Notes under the pieces: model-generated
What the model was told of the DNA's origin: nothing
Seen by the model: the letters and a program-made list of their open reading frames with translations, nothing else
Databases searched by the model: none
Program-made: the position numbers and the translations under genes
Shown here: positions 22,845 to 29,429 of the stretch, one piece after another
Layout: each line of letters begins with the position of its first letter
Numbering within the stretch: the first letter of the stretch is position 1
Virus record (IMG/VR): IMGVR_UViG_3300028666_000004
Span: 1 to 53,421 of that record
Length of the DNA: 53,421 bases
Origin: a virus
Direction: 5' to 3' (one strand)

Positions 22845-23080
22845 CAACTGGCAGAATGCCTAAGAAGCACCTAAAGAAGCCTACCTTAATGAAAGCAGTA
22901 AATTATGTAGGTGGAGTATGCCAATTAGCAAAATTGTTAAAGGTGGCTCCATCTACTTTATCAATGTGGATGTATAATAATATAAAAATAAAGGCAGCTC
23001 TAGCAGAAAGGATTGAAGTCGTAACAATTGGGAAAATAAAAGCTGTTGATGTTCTTAGCGAGAATCCTAAGGGAAAATAA
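22841..23080 (+). CDS. Cro/YdaS-like HTH protein
   Basis: 79 residues. The segment MKAVNYVGGVCQLAKLLKVA, then PSTLSMWMYN and LAERIEVVTIGKI, follows the YdaS/Cro pattern (HTH with 'GgqaaLAeaLGvs...vsqW', then 'iPaeRa..IE..T.G'). Such proteins are small DNA-binding repressors or antitoxins in prophages. Located behind its own promoter downstream of the XRE regulator, a layout reminiscent of a cI/cro switch. Confidence 0.7.
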   Translation: MTTGRMPKKHLKKPTLMKAVNYVGGVCQLAKLLKVAPSTLSMWMYNNIKIKAALAERIEVVTIGKIKAVDVLSENPKGK

Positions 23081-23349
23081 TGTTACCTACCATGAAAGTA
23101 TCGATGTCATATAGCCAGGGTCAAAAGAAGCCGCTTATTCAGAGTGCGTGTAAAGAGCTTGATGCTTTAATGGAGTTATTGGGAAGAAAGACGCTAGAGC
23201 CTCGTGAGCTTCATTACTTGCATAGAATGGGTTATGAGATTCAATATGTTGGAAACCTTAAGGCAGCCTATGATTATGTAGGGAAAGTTAATGTTGATAG
23301 TGACAATAAGCTAAAGAAAGAATTCTTTGAGAAGAAAGAAGATAAATGA
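23080..23349 (+). CDS. Hypothetical protein
   Basis: 89 residues, no family recognised. Helical middle (LIQSACKELDALMELLGRKT) and a Lys/Glu tail. The start overlaps the Cro-like stop by 1 base and the end overlaps the next start (ATGA), so it belongs to the same operon. Confidence 0.55.
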   Translation: MLPTMKVSMSYSQGQKKPLIQSACKELDALMELLGRKTLEPRELHYLHRMGYEIQYVGNLKAAYDYVGKVNVDSDNKLKKEFFEKKEDK

Positions 23350-23678
23350 GTGACTATGTAGGGACTTTGTTTGAGCATGTAGAGAGTGAGCTAAAACAGC
23401 TTATAAGCGATAAGCTCATATCCCTCGGAGAGAAGCCAGAAGATTATATGTTCGTTAATGGCTTTGTCCATTTTCCTCTAATGCAAATGCTAGGTCAATC
23501 AACTTACAAGGTACAAGTAACATCTATAGCGTTAGCGAATAATTTCACTCATCAGTTCATATTCTTTAATGCTCATTCATTGATCAAAGAAATTCATGAA
23601 AATAGAGAGAAGAACCTGAAGAGATGTAGTGTCACTAGTATTAGTCAGTTTAAAGTTAAAAAAGAGGAGTCAAAATAA
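23346..23678 (+). CDS. Hypothetical protein
   Basis: 110 residues of alpha/beta character, no family recognised. Starts with acidic DYVGTLFEHVESELKQLISD, ends with a Lys/Glu tail. Overlaps neighbours by 1-4 bases. Confidence 0.55.
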   Translation: MSDYVGTLFEHVESELKQLISDKLISLGEKPEDYMFVNGFVHFPLMQMLGQSTYKVQVTSIALANNFTHQFIFFNAHSLIKEIHENREKNLKRCSVTSISQFKVKKEESK

Positions 23679-23869
23679 TGGATTTAAAATTAGGTGAAAC
23701 TTACACTATGACAGGAAATGTTAGAAGCTATGAAACAGTCATTACGCCAGGATATTTAATTTATAATAATACACCCTACGCCTTTAGAGTTGATGTTTTA
23801 GAAAAACCAAAATGGTATAGAATGCTCTTCTTGTATCTCATCGGTTTTAAATGGGTAGATAGGATATAA
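23678..23869 (+). CDS. Hypothetical small protein
   Basis: 63 residues with AAGAGGAG upstream. Beta-rich N-terminus (GETYTMTGNVRSYETVITPG) and an aromatic, hydrophobic C-terminus (WYRMLFLYLIGFKWV) that might associate with the membrane. No family recognised. Confidence 0.5.
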   Translation: MDLKLGETYTMTGNVRSYETVITPGYLIYNNTPYAFRVDVLEKPKWYRMLFLYLIGFKWVDRI

Positions 23870-23940
23870 ACTTCTTGCTGCACATCTAGCAGAGAAGATA
23901 TTCTCAAACGTTGTCCTAATGCTAAATTCAAGGAGTAAAA

Positions 23941-24195
23941 ATGCCATCGTTTCCTTATTTCGAATGCTTTAAGAAATGCTTTAAAAATCAAGTTACGCCT
24001 AATGCCGCTCCACAACCACAGCATAGAACAGGCCATACTATGGTCTCTTATGACTTTGAGAACTTAAATGAAATGAAAAGATGCTTAGGAGATTTGAATG
24101 CCAGAGATGAAAATAAGGCGCAAGTAGCTAATACCCCCGAACAACTTGCTCAAATAACGGTTGATAGCGTTAAGAAAAACAACTATACTTCTTAG
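23941..24195 (+). CDS. Hypothetical protein
   Basis: 84 residues with AAGGAG 6 bases upstream. N-terminal Cys/Phe-containing segment (PYFECFKKCFKNQVTPNA), a Pro/His-rich linker and an acidic helical C-terminus. No family recognised; lies in the regulatory block. Confidence 0.5.
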   Translation: MPSFPYFECFKKCFKNQVTPNAAPQPQHRTGHTMVSYDFENLNEMKRCLGDLNARDENKAQVANTPEQLAQITVDSVKKNNYTS

Positions 24196-24219
24196 TGTAT
24201 ATAAACTTAATGGCGGGTA

Positions 24220-24693
24220 ATGATGGATAGTTGCATAAACTTTACTATTAGGAAAGCATCTAGAGCTTTAAATAAATATTTTAATAAGAAATTACTGACC
24301 AAGAGATATCCTCTGATGGTTACTCAAATTCAAATGCTATGGACCGTTAAGAAGTTTCCAGACCAAAATATAACCTTCATTTCTAAAATATTGGCCATGG
24401 ATAGAACTACAACTAGCAGGAATGCTTCAATCTTAATTAGGGAAGGATTTATAGAAACAAAAAAAGTAGGTGACAAACGTAACATAGTATTTGTCCTTAC
24501 TCAAGAAGGGACTGATATTTTGGAGAAAGGACTAAACCATATGGCTACCTCTTCACAATCATTATCTGAAACATTGAAATTCATGGGAATAGATTCGAAA
24601 AATCTTTACGCATGGCTGTCTGAGATAGCCTCTAACTTTTATGACAAAAGCACTGATATGGAAAAAAAAGAAACTAGTAAGAAGAATCGATAA
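24220..24693 (+). CDS. MarR-like winged-helix regulator
   Basis: 157 residues, typical MarR length. Winged HTH at residues ~35-100: QIQMLWTVKKFPDQNITFIS, then DRTTTSRNASILIREGFIE, then wing KVGDKRNIVFVLTQEG, the standard MarR 'LT.eG' turn, and flanking helices for dimerisation. Start ATG 24220 or 24223 after GGCGGG. Phage MarR proteins are uncommon; it may control late or lysogenic-conversion genes such as the neighbouring outer-membrane gene. Its 3' end overlaps the convergent gene by 20 bases. Confidence 0.8.
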   Translation: MMDSCINFTIRKASRALNKYFNKKLLTKRYPLMVTQIQMLWTVKKFPDQNITFISKILAMDRTTTSRNASILIREGFIETKKVGDKRNIVFVLTQEGTDILEKGLNHMATSSQSLSETLKFMGIDSKNLYAWLSEIASNFYDKSTDMEKKETSKKNR

Positions 24694-25321
24694 TTTCTAT
24701 TTCTTTCATCATCTCTAGCAATAAGTCGATCCCTTTATCAGTCAAAGTATAGTTATTATGAAACCCGTTACCCATAGAATATTTATCACAATACCCCATT
24801 TCAACTAAGTAACTAAAATTATTTGCGCAAGTGTTCTTTTCCCCAATCCCTGCTCTCATGCATTTATGACTCGTAACAGTCTTGCTGGAAAAGGTAAACC
24901 AAAGTAACAGGAATTGAATTAATCTGATCCCTTTTGATTTAGCTACCGCAGTATATGAATCTTCTATGCCCTTAAACTCTTCCTTAAAGGCAAGATATTT
25001 ACAATTCTTAAAATCATATTTCTTAAAATCGATGTCTCTTTTTAAAACATGTATTTCCATTTTTTGAGTCGACGAATCCTTCGCTTTTATTGTCATAGTA
25101 TTCTTTAATTCCTCCTTGATTATCCATTCACTTACTTTGTCAACTGAATTTTCTTGTTTTTCTTTCCTGACTTTATTATATGTTATTTTCCTGTCTGAGG
25201 CAAGAGCGACGGGCTTAATGAAGGTTTGTAAGAACTCAATTGGATCGTATAAATGATTATCAATATTCTTATAATATTGATTATTGTAAATTTTCGTTAA
25301 AAATAAATTTAAATCTTCCAT
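24674..25321 (-). CDS. Hypothetical protein with C-terminal winged-helix-like segment
   Basis: 215 residues from ATG 25321. The C-terminal ~60 residues (CANNFSYLVEMGYCDKYSMG, then NYTLTDKGIDLLLEM) resemble a winged helix. No overall family recognised. The start lies directly behind the T-run of the preceding terminator, so it has no ribosome binding site. A promoter-like pair inside the gene (25175-25203) with AAGGAGG and an internal ATG about residue 84 may give a shorter product. Convergent with, and overlapping, the MarR gene. Confidence 0.55.
   Translation of the reverse strand: MEDLNLFLTKIYNNQYYKNIDNHLYDPIEFLQTFIKPVALASDRKITYNKVRKEKQENSVDKVSEWIIKEELKNTMTIKAKDSSTQKMEIHVLKRDIDFKKYDFKNCKYLAFKEEFKGIEDSYTAVAKSKGIRLIQFLLLWFTFSSKTVTSHKCMRAGIGEKNTCANNFSYLVEMGYCDKYSMGNGFHNNYTLTDKGIDLLLEMMKEIEIIDSSY
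25175..25203 (-). promoter_or_regulatory. Possible internal promoter
   Basis: On the minus strand TTGCCT (25198-25203) and a perfect TATAAT (25175-25180) are separated by 17 bases, inside the 24674-25321 gene. It could drive a short form of that protein. Only the -10 is perfect. Confidence 0.4.
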
Positions 25322-25322
25322 C

Positions 25323-25358
25323 AAAAAAAAGGGCGCACAGATAGCAAATCAAGCGCCC
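25323..25358 (-). terminator. Rho-independent terminator of the outer-membrane gene
   Basis: On the minus strand GGGCGC (25353-25358) and GCGCCC (25331-25336) form a perfect G+C stem with a 16-base loop, followed directly by eight U (25323-25330). It lies 25 bases after the outer-membrane gene stop. Confidence 0.9.
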
Positions 25359-25383
25359 ATACTCAAAATTTAACAAGGAGATA

Positions 25384-25959
25384 TCAGAATGAATATACTA
25401 ACCCAAATCCATACGAAAGTATAGATTTAAATTTGTATGGTCCTGATTTCTTAATCTTACCAAATCCTTCCAAGGAAGAAGATAATCTAAACTTAATAGT
25501 ATCGGTAACATTAAGTTGAGCACCCGCTAATAACCTTGGAGCAATGGATGACTTCTTGAACTTATGGGTAACAACAGTATTATAAGACAACTTACTTGCG
25601 CCAATTCCTACCCCACCAAGAATCTCGGCATAATTAGAAATCGGATAGAATCCAACCGCATCAAGACTTAAATGATAAGATTTAACAGAATTCGAATTTA
25701 AGGTACGATTTCCTGTCTTAGCGACGCCCAATTCAAAACCTAGGTTGTCATTGTATTTATATCCCAAAAGACCCTGTAGGCCCTTAGAGCGCTTCTCTAA
25801 TTGAAGCTTCCCAATATTATTCTTAAATGCAATGTCTCGGAATGAATAACTGGCTCCGGCATAATATGGAGTAGTAGAGCTACATCCAATATCTTCTTGT
25901 GCCATTGTTTCTTGTGACAGTAACATTAAGCCAAAAAATGCTAATGATTTAAGTTTCAT
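25384..25959 (-). CDS. Exported 8-stranded-type outer-membrane beta-barrel protein
   Basis: 191 residues. A Sec signal peptide is clear (MKLKSLAFFGLMLLSQETMA, cut before Gln21). The mature part alternates polar and hydrophobic residues as in OmpA/OmpX-like barrels (YYAGASYSFRDIAF, then LQGLLGYKYNDNLGFELGVA, and so on) and ends ...GLVYSF with the C-terminal Phe needed for BAM assembly. Monocistronic with its own terminator, resembling lysogenic-conversion 'moron' genes such as lambda lom. Possible roles: superinfection exclusion or change of host surface. It implies a Gram-negative host. Confidence 0.8.
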   Translation of the reverse strand: MKLKSLAFFGLMLLSQETMAQEDIGCSSTTPYYAGASYSFRDIAFKNNIGKLQLEKRSKGLQGLLGYKYNDNLGFELGVAKTGNRTLNSNSVKSYHLSLDAVGFYPISNYAEILGGVGIGASKLSYNTVVTHKFKKSSIAPRLLAGAQLNVTDTIKFRLSSSLEGFGKIKKSGPYKFKSILSYGFGLVYSF

Positions 25960-26033
25960 AGATATCTCCCATTATGTTAAATGACTAAAACTTACCAACT
26001 TATTGTAGACTGCATATGAATATATTTCAAGCG

Positions 26034-26062
26034 TTGACAAGAATAAAGGGTGAAGTTACAAT
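26034..26062 (+). promoter_or_regulatory. Sigma70 promoter of a two-gene plus-strand cassette
   Basis: TTGACA (26034-26039) and TACAAT (26057-26062) with a 17-base spacer. It lies within an apparent upstream extension of the next frame, showing that the true start is further in (26085). Confidence 0.85.
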
Positions 26063-26084
26063 TAATTATTTTGGAGGAATGGTA

Positions 26085-26468
26085 ATGAGAGAATACAAAT
26101 TTAGAATTAATGCTGAAGAACAGACAACAACACTAAAAATCCCTAAAGATGACAATATTGATAATCCATTACTTTTAATGAAAGATTTAATGGTAATTAA
26201 TGAAACAGTTTTAAAATTTTTAATTGAAGATTTACCTACAAAAGTAGACGGTGTCATTGATATTTTTTATGCCATGAAAAACAGCCTTTATATGGCGGGA
26301 GGAATGATTAATGATGAAGTTGAAAAATACCTTAATAAGAAATTTACTGAAGAACAACTGAAAGAGCTGCAAAAAGTAAGCACTAAAGACGATATGGCTG
26401 ATAGCGTAAAAAGAATGTTAGATATCAATAAAGATGATCCAAATAATACCGAAGGGGACCAAAGGTGA
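26085..26468 (+). CDS. Hypothetical protein of the 26.1-26.8 kb cassette
   Basis: 127 residues; ATG 26085 sits 7 bases after GGAGG. An upstream in-frame ATG (26016) precedes the promoter and is rejected. Acidic/basic helical protein, C-terminus DINKDDPNNTEGDQR. No family recognised. Stop overlaps the next GTG start. Confidence 0.6.
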   Translation: MREYKFRINAEEQTTTLKIPKDDNIDNPLLLMKDLMVINETVLKFLIEDLPTKVDGVIDIFYAMKNSLYMAGGMINDEVEKYLNKKFTEEQLKELQKVSTKDDMADSVKRMLDINKDDPNNTEGDQR

Positions 26469-26803
26469 GCGATAAAGAAAACGATAAAGAAATATATAAA
26501 AAATATGCAGAAATAGTCGATAATATTTATGAATTAATTATGACTTTCGAGCAATGCGAGCTAATGAATACAAATTGTCAGATTATGTTAGATAGTATAG
26601 TACAAGAATGCATAGAAAGAGTAAGAGAGTACAATAAATTACTATCTGAACTTGACCAAACTCTTAGAGGTAAAGCAATCGAGGCTATAGTGAGAGGATA
26701 TATAAGCGTTTATGATAAATTATTTACAAAAAATATAACTTCATTAATATTTAAATTCGATAATGTAGCAAAAACAGAATTAAACGATAAAAAACTACAT
26801 TAA
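26465..26803 (+). CDS. Hypothetical helical protein, second gene of the cassette
   Basis: 112 residues with a GTG start at 26465 overlapping the upstream stop (GTGA). Almost wholly helical, with a coiled-coil-like core (YNKLLSELDQTLRGKAIEAI). No family recognised. Its 3' end overlaps the convergent lysozyme-like gene by 4 bases. With 26085 it forms a self-contained insertion against the local direction of transcription. Confidence 0.55.
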   Translation: MSDKENDKEIYKKYAEIVDNIYELIMTFEQCELMNTNCQIMLDSIVQECIERVREYNKLLSELDQTLRGKAIEAIVRGYISVYDKLFTKNITSLIFKFDNVAKTELNDKKLH

Positions 26804-27276
26804 GCATTTACATATTTATGGTAATGCGCTATGAATTCCTCAGTTGTACCCTTCCCCAATGATGTATTCCAGTATTTCTTCCAATAGTCAGCAATCGCCT
26901 GAATATTATCATGAGCAGGGATTGGCTCTTCAACTCTTAAGAAGAATACGCGACACATAATTACAGCAAGCTTAAGGTTATTAACTAATTCTTTAGGGTA
27001 AGGAGCAACTAAAAAGTTGCACGCCTTCATTATCTTATTATGGAGCTCTGGTCTCTTTTTTAGAATTTCATTATTCCACAAGTCTATAAACGTAGCAGAC
27101 TCCATCTCAAAAACCCCTAATGCAGGGCCGTCATTCAATTGAGCGATATAAGTGCCACCCAATGTCTCATGACCCATTATACCGATAGCAAGCTCTTCAA
27201 AATCTCTACTATAGAGCCCTATCTCAGTAAGAGAAGGATTTATAATCAATCTCCTGACTTGCTTTGAGTCAATCAT
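26800..27276 (-). CDS. Putative endolysin (lysozyme-like)
   Basis: 158 residues, with AGGAG 6 bases upstream. Residues ~25-65 (ELAIGIMGHETLGGTYIAQL, then GPALGVFEMESATFIDLW) match a phage family with 'tgaHESlggkyl.Q..GPALGiyQMEP.TH.DiW', where the Glu of GHE would be the catalytic acid of a lysozyme-like fold. It follows a small two-pass membrane gene, as in holin-endolysin pairs. It has no signal peptide, so release would need a holin. Identification is by motif and context, not search. Confidence 0.6.
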   Translation of the reverse strand: MIDSKQVRRLIINPSLTEIGLYSRDFEELAIGIMGHETLGGTYIAQLNDGPALGVFEMESATFIDLWNNEILKKRPELHNKIMKACNFLVAPYPKELVNNLKLAVIMCRVFFLRVEEPIPAHDNIQAIADYWKKYWNTSLGKGTTEEFIAHYHKYVNA

Positions 27277-27289
27277 CCTAATCTCCTCA

Positions 27290-27499
27290 TCAATATCTAT
27301 ACCATTGATGAAGAGTACCCATTGTTACGCCAAAAATCAAGGTGTTAACTATCCAAAATTCTTTAAACAAGTCACGAATCAAACTACATTCCAATCCACA
27401 ATAACATATAATATGAAATAGTCCCCATAGACAACAACATGAATAAGATCCAAATCCCGTAAACTTTGCAAGCTTGGTTGCAAGATAAGCCAAGTTCAT
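27290..27499 (-). CDS. Putative holin (two-pass membrane protein)
   Basis: 69 residues from ATG 27499, which directly follows the upstream stop (longer frames from 27559 overlap it). Two hydrophobic segments (about residues 16-34, Cys-rich, and 48-64) fit a class II holin size. It lies 13 bases before the lysozyme-like gene. The five Cys in one segment are unusual. Role inferred from topology and position. Confidence 0.5.
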   Translation of the reverse strand: MNLAYLATKLAKFTGFGSYSCCCLWGLFHIICYCGLECSLIRDLFKEFWIVNTLIFGVTMGTLHQWYRY

Positions 27500-27500
27500 C

Positions 27501-27695
27501 TTATTTCCAAAATTTGTCTGCCGTAATCTCGAGCGCATGTGTTTTCTCCATGATTGCATTTAATATAGAATTGCAAGCTTGGTTCGAAATCTTATCTTCA
27601 TAAGATAATTTACTGATAAAAACTAATGTCTTACCATAAAAGTTAACATCTAAAACCAATCGCCTTAATAATTTCACATCCCGTTTATCACTCAT
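27501..27695 (-). CDS. Hypothetical small protein of the lysis cassette
   Basis: 64 residues, overlapping the upstream stop by 4 bases (ATGA). Helical with basic N-terminus (MSDKRDVKLLRRLVLDVNFY). No family recognised. It could be a lysis regulator. Confidence 0.5.
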   Translation of the reverse strand: MSDKRDVKLLRRLVLDVNFYGKTLVFISKLSYEDKISNQACNSILNAIMEKTHALEITADKFWK

Positions 27696-28135
27696 GAAAA
27701 TTCCTCGTCTATAGTATCAACGTTAAACATTTCATGAATTTCATGCTGCCTATCCCATAAAACATTAAATCTATTAAACATAACATAACACGATATAATG
27801 ATTATTGCCGACATAAGAAATGTAGGGATAACTTTAGACATCAATCGTTTAAAAGAAAAATCACCGCTCATATCCACTTCCTTTCTATCGTGAATAGCTG
27901 AATATATATATCCCCTAGTCTCTGGATTGTTTAAAAACAAAACACTAGCAGGAGCAAAACATTCAGGATAATTATTCTTGCTAAATTCATCATAACAAAT
28001 ATGCGTCACTGCATTAACATAAATTGAATAGGGTCTGCTTGAAAACTTCTGAAAAGCAAGCATAATCTTGGCAGCCTGCATGCAAACTTCAGACTCCCAT
28101 TCTTCACTTAAGTAAAATTCAGGCGTTCTCATCAT
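27692..28135 (-). CDS. Membrane protein upstream of the lysis genes
   Basis: 147 residues with AAGGAGA upstream. A long N-terminal soluble part with several Cys is followed by one membrane segment at residues ~105-122 (FLMSAIIIISCYVMF) and a short acidic tail. No family recognised. Located between ERF and the holin candidate; an antiholin or spanin-like role is possible but unsupported by motifs. Confidence 0.5.
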   Translation of the reverse strand: MMRTPEFYLSEEWESEVCMQAAKIMLAFQKFSSRPYSIYVNAVTHICYDEFSKNNYPECFAPASVLFLNNPETRGYIYSAIHDRKEVDMSGDFSFKRLMSKVIPTFLMSAIIIISCYVMFNRFNVLWDRQHEIHEMFNVDTIDEEFS

Positions 28136-28811
28136 ATTCTCCTTGGTTAATTATCTGTCTCTCTTGCTCCAATGAATGGTTTGCAATCTCTAGTTTGTGA
28201 AGGCACTTTTTAAGCATGTTCTCATCGCAGTCGTTAATGCTTTTAAAGTTATACTTAGTAATCCAAAGCTTAAACTCATCATTCTTTCCCTGCTCTGATA
28301 AAAGCTTCTCAATGCGAGCAATCATAACTTTCTTATGGTCAAATCGATCTTTTCTATAACCATTCGCTTTACTAGATTCTTGTGCATTAGCCCATACTTG
28401 TTGCTGGCCATCATCGTCAATACTAGCCAAACCAAATATAGACTGCAAGGAATATCTGCGCATATAAGTTATAACGCTGCCAGCAGACTGAGCAAGGGTC
28501 GTAGAGTTTTTGCCGGATTTGTTGACTAATCTTTCTATTTCCATTTCCATGCCACATTGTAAATATTGACTAGAATGCATTACTCTAGTAATTAATCCTA
28601 CATGATTGTCTTTGCTTCCAAGCGTTGGAAATTGAACAACAGATAATTCATGCTTGGTCCAAAGCGGTCTAGCATATGAAAGTAAAGCGCCTAAGTCTGC
28701 AAATTTATAACCATATCCCTGTTTATCTTTGACTATATCTTCACTTTCAGACTGAAAAGCATTAATAGCCCTAGCAACCAAATCAAATTCAAGAGAAGTT
28801 TTAATTTCCAT
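28119..28811 (-). CDS. erf: ERF-family single-strand annealing recombinase
   Basis: 230 residues, close to P22 Erf (about 204). The ERF core is clear: GYGYKFADLGALLSYARPLW (residues ~33-52), a central strand (LSVVQFPTLGSKDNHVGLIT) and SAGSVITYMRRYSLQSIFGL (~111-130) followed by DDDGQQ. ERF proteins anneal homologous single strands and circularise phage DNA. No partner exonuclease or SSB was seen. The start follows AGGAGATAG. In the csrA operon. Confidence 0.85.
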   Translation of the reverse strand: MEIKTSLEFDLVARAINAFQSESEDIVKDKQGYGYKFADLGALLSYARPLWTKHELSVVQFPTLGSKDNHVGLITRVMHSSQYLQCGMEMEIERLVNKSGKNSTTLAQSAGSVITYMRRYSLQSIFGLASIDDDGQQQVWANAQESSKANGYRKDRFDHKKVMIARIEKLLSEQGKNDEFKLWITKYNFKSINDCDENMLKKCLHKLEIANHSLEQERQIINQGEYDENA

Positions 28812-29070
28812 TTTTTCTATCTCCTATACAGCCATTAACATAAACAGTTAATGAATCATTTTTAGTTTTCTCAATATAAACATGGAAATCTAAAACAGGA
28901 CACATAAGTGACAATGTTTGCCATGTGTTATTTTCTGTGGATTCTTGGTGTGATTGAATTATCTCGTATATTAATTTTCTAAAAGAATTCAAATGATTTA
29001 ATTTATGTCCTGTATATATCATATCAATATCTCTTATACCTCTATCATCTCTGCTAGTAATTACATACAT
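28801..29070 (-). CDS. Hypothetical protein between csrA and erf
   Basis: 89 residues with AAGGAGATATT upstream. Alpha/beta, C-terminal VYVNGCIGDRKNGN. No family recognised. It overlaps erf by 11 bases. A TTGACT element at 29127-29132 upstream could be a weak secondary promoter. Confidence 0.5.
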   Translation of the reverse strand: MYVITSRDDRGIRDIDMIYTGHKLNHLNSFRKLIYEIIQSHQESTENNTWQTLSLMCPVLDFHVYIEKTKNDSLTVYVNGCIGDRKNGN

Positions 29071-29128
29071 CTTAATATCTCCTTACATGTTGAACTTACT
29101 TTAAACTTAGTAAAAGAATAATTAAAAG

Positions 29129-29362
29129 TCAACAAACCACTTCATGTTGATCTATATTTTGCAATGACTCTAATAAATTATCGTATTTCTCTTTTATTAT
29201 TTTTTCAGCTATTTCTGACCTATGTATTACATATTCGTCATCAGCTTCAAATCCAAGTCTTAACTGTCCATGCGAACAAGTTAAGAAGTAAACTTTAACA
29301 ATGGTTTCATCATCTTTAATGATATGAATAGCCTGACCTTGTCTCCTGGTTAATATCAACAT
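29129..29362 (-). CDS. csrA: CsrA-family RNA-binding regulator
   Basis: 77 residues, slightly longer than the usual ~61. The CsrA signature is intact: MLILTRRQGQAI (Leu4, Arg6), GQLRLGFEADDEY and VIHRSEIAEKI with the key Arg48 equivalent to CsrA Arg44. CsrA dimers bind GGA-containing RNA hairpins, often at ribosome sites, and control carbon flux, motility and virulence phases. The C-terminal 25-residue tail (YDNLLESLQNIDQHEVVC) is extra. It has its own promoter and a GGAGAG ribosome site, so it is produced independently of the fibre gene. Confidence 0.9.
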   Translation of the reverse strand: MLILTRRQGQAIHIIKDDETIVKVYFLTCSHGQLRLGFEADDEYVIHRSEIAEKIIKEKYDNLLESLQNIDQHEVVC

Positions 29363-29394
29363 AAAATTCTCTCCATTTCCATGTTTAAAATTAG

Positions 29395-29423
29395 ATGATA
29401 CTGCACGCTTTTATTTATGTCAA
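29395..29423 (-). promoter_or_regulatory. Sigma70 promoter of the csrA-erf operon
   Basis: On the minus strand TTGACA (29418-29423) and TATCAT (29395-29400) with a 17-base spacer, about 35 bases upstream of csrA and only 7 bases past the fibre stop. Strong match to consensus. Confidence 0.85.
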
Positions 29424-29429
29424 GCTTTT

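Noticed and set aside
25375-25417. Tiny plus-strand frame (11 codons) behind a good AAGGAGATAT site, opposite the end of the outer-membrane gene
   Set aside because: Very short, no family, and it overlaps the end of a well-supported gene; the ribosome-like sequence is probably chance.
26016-26084. Extended N-terminus of the 26085 gene from ATG 26016
   Set aside because: The extension contains a near-perfect promoter and lacks a ribosome site; GGAGG sits before 26085.
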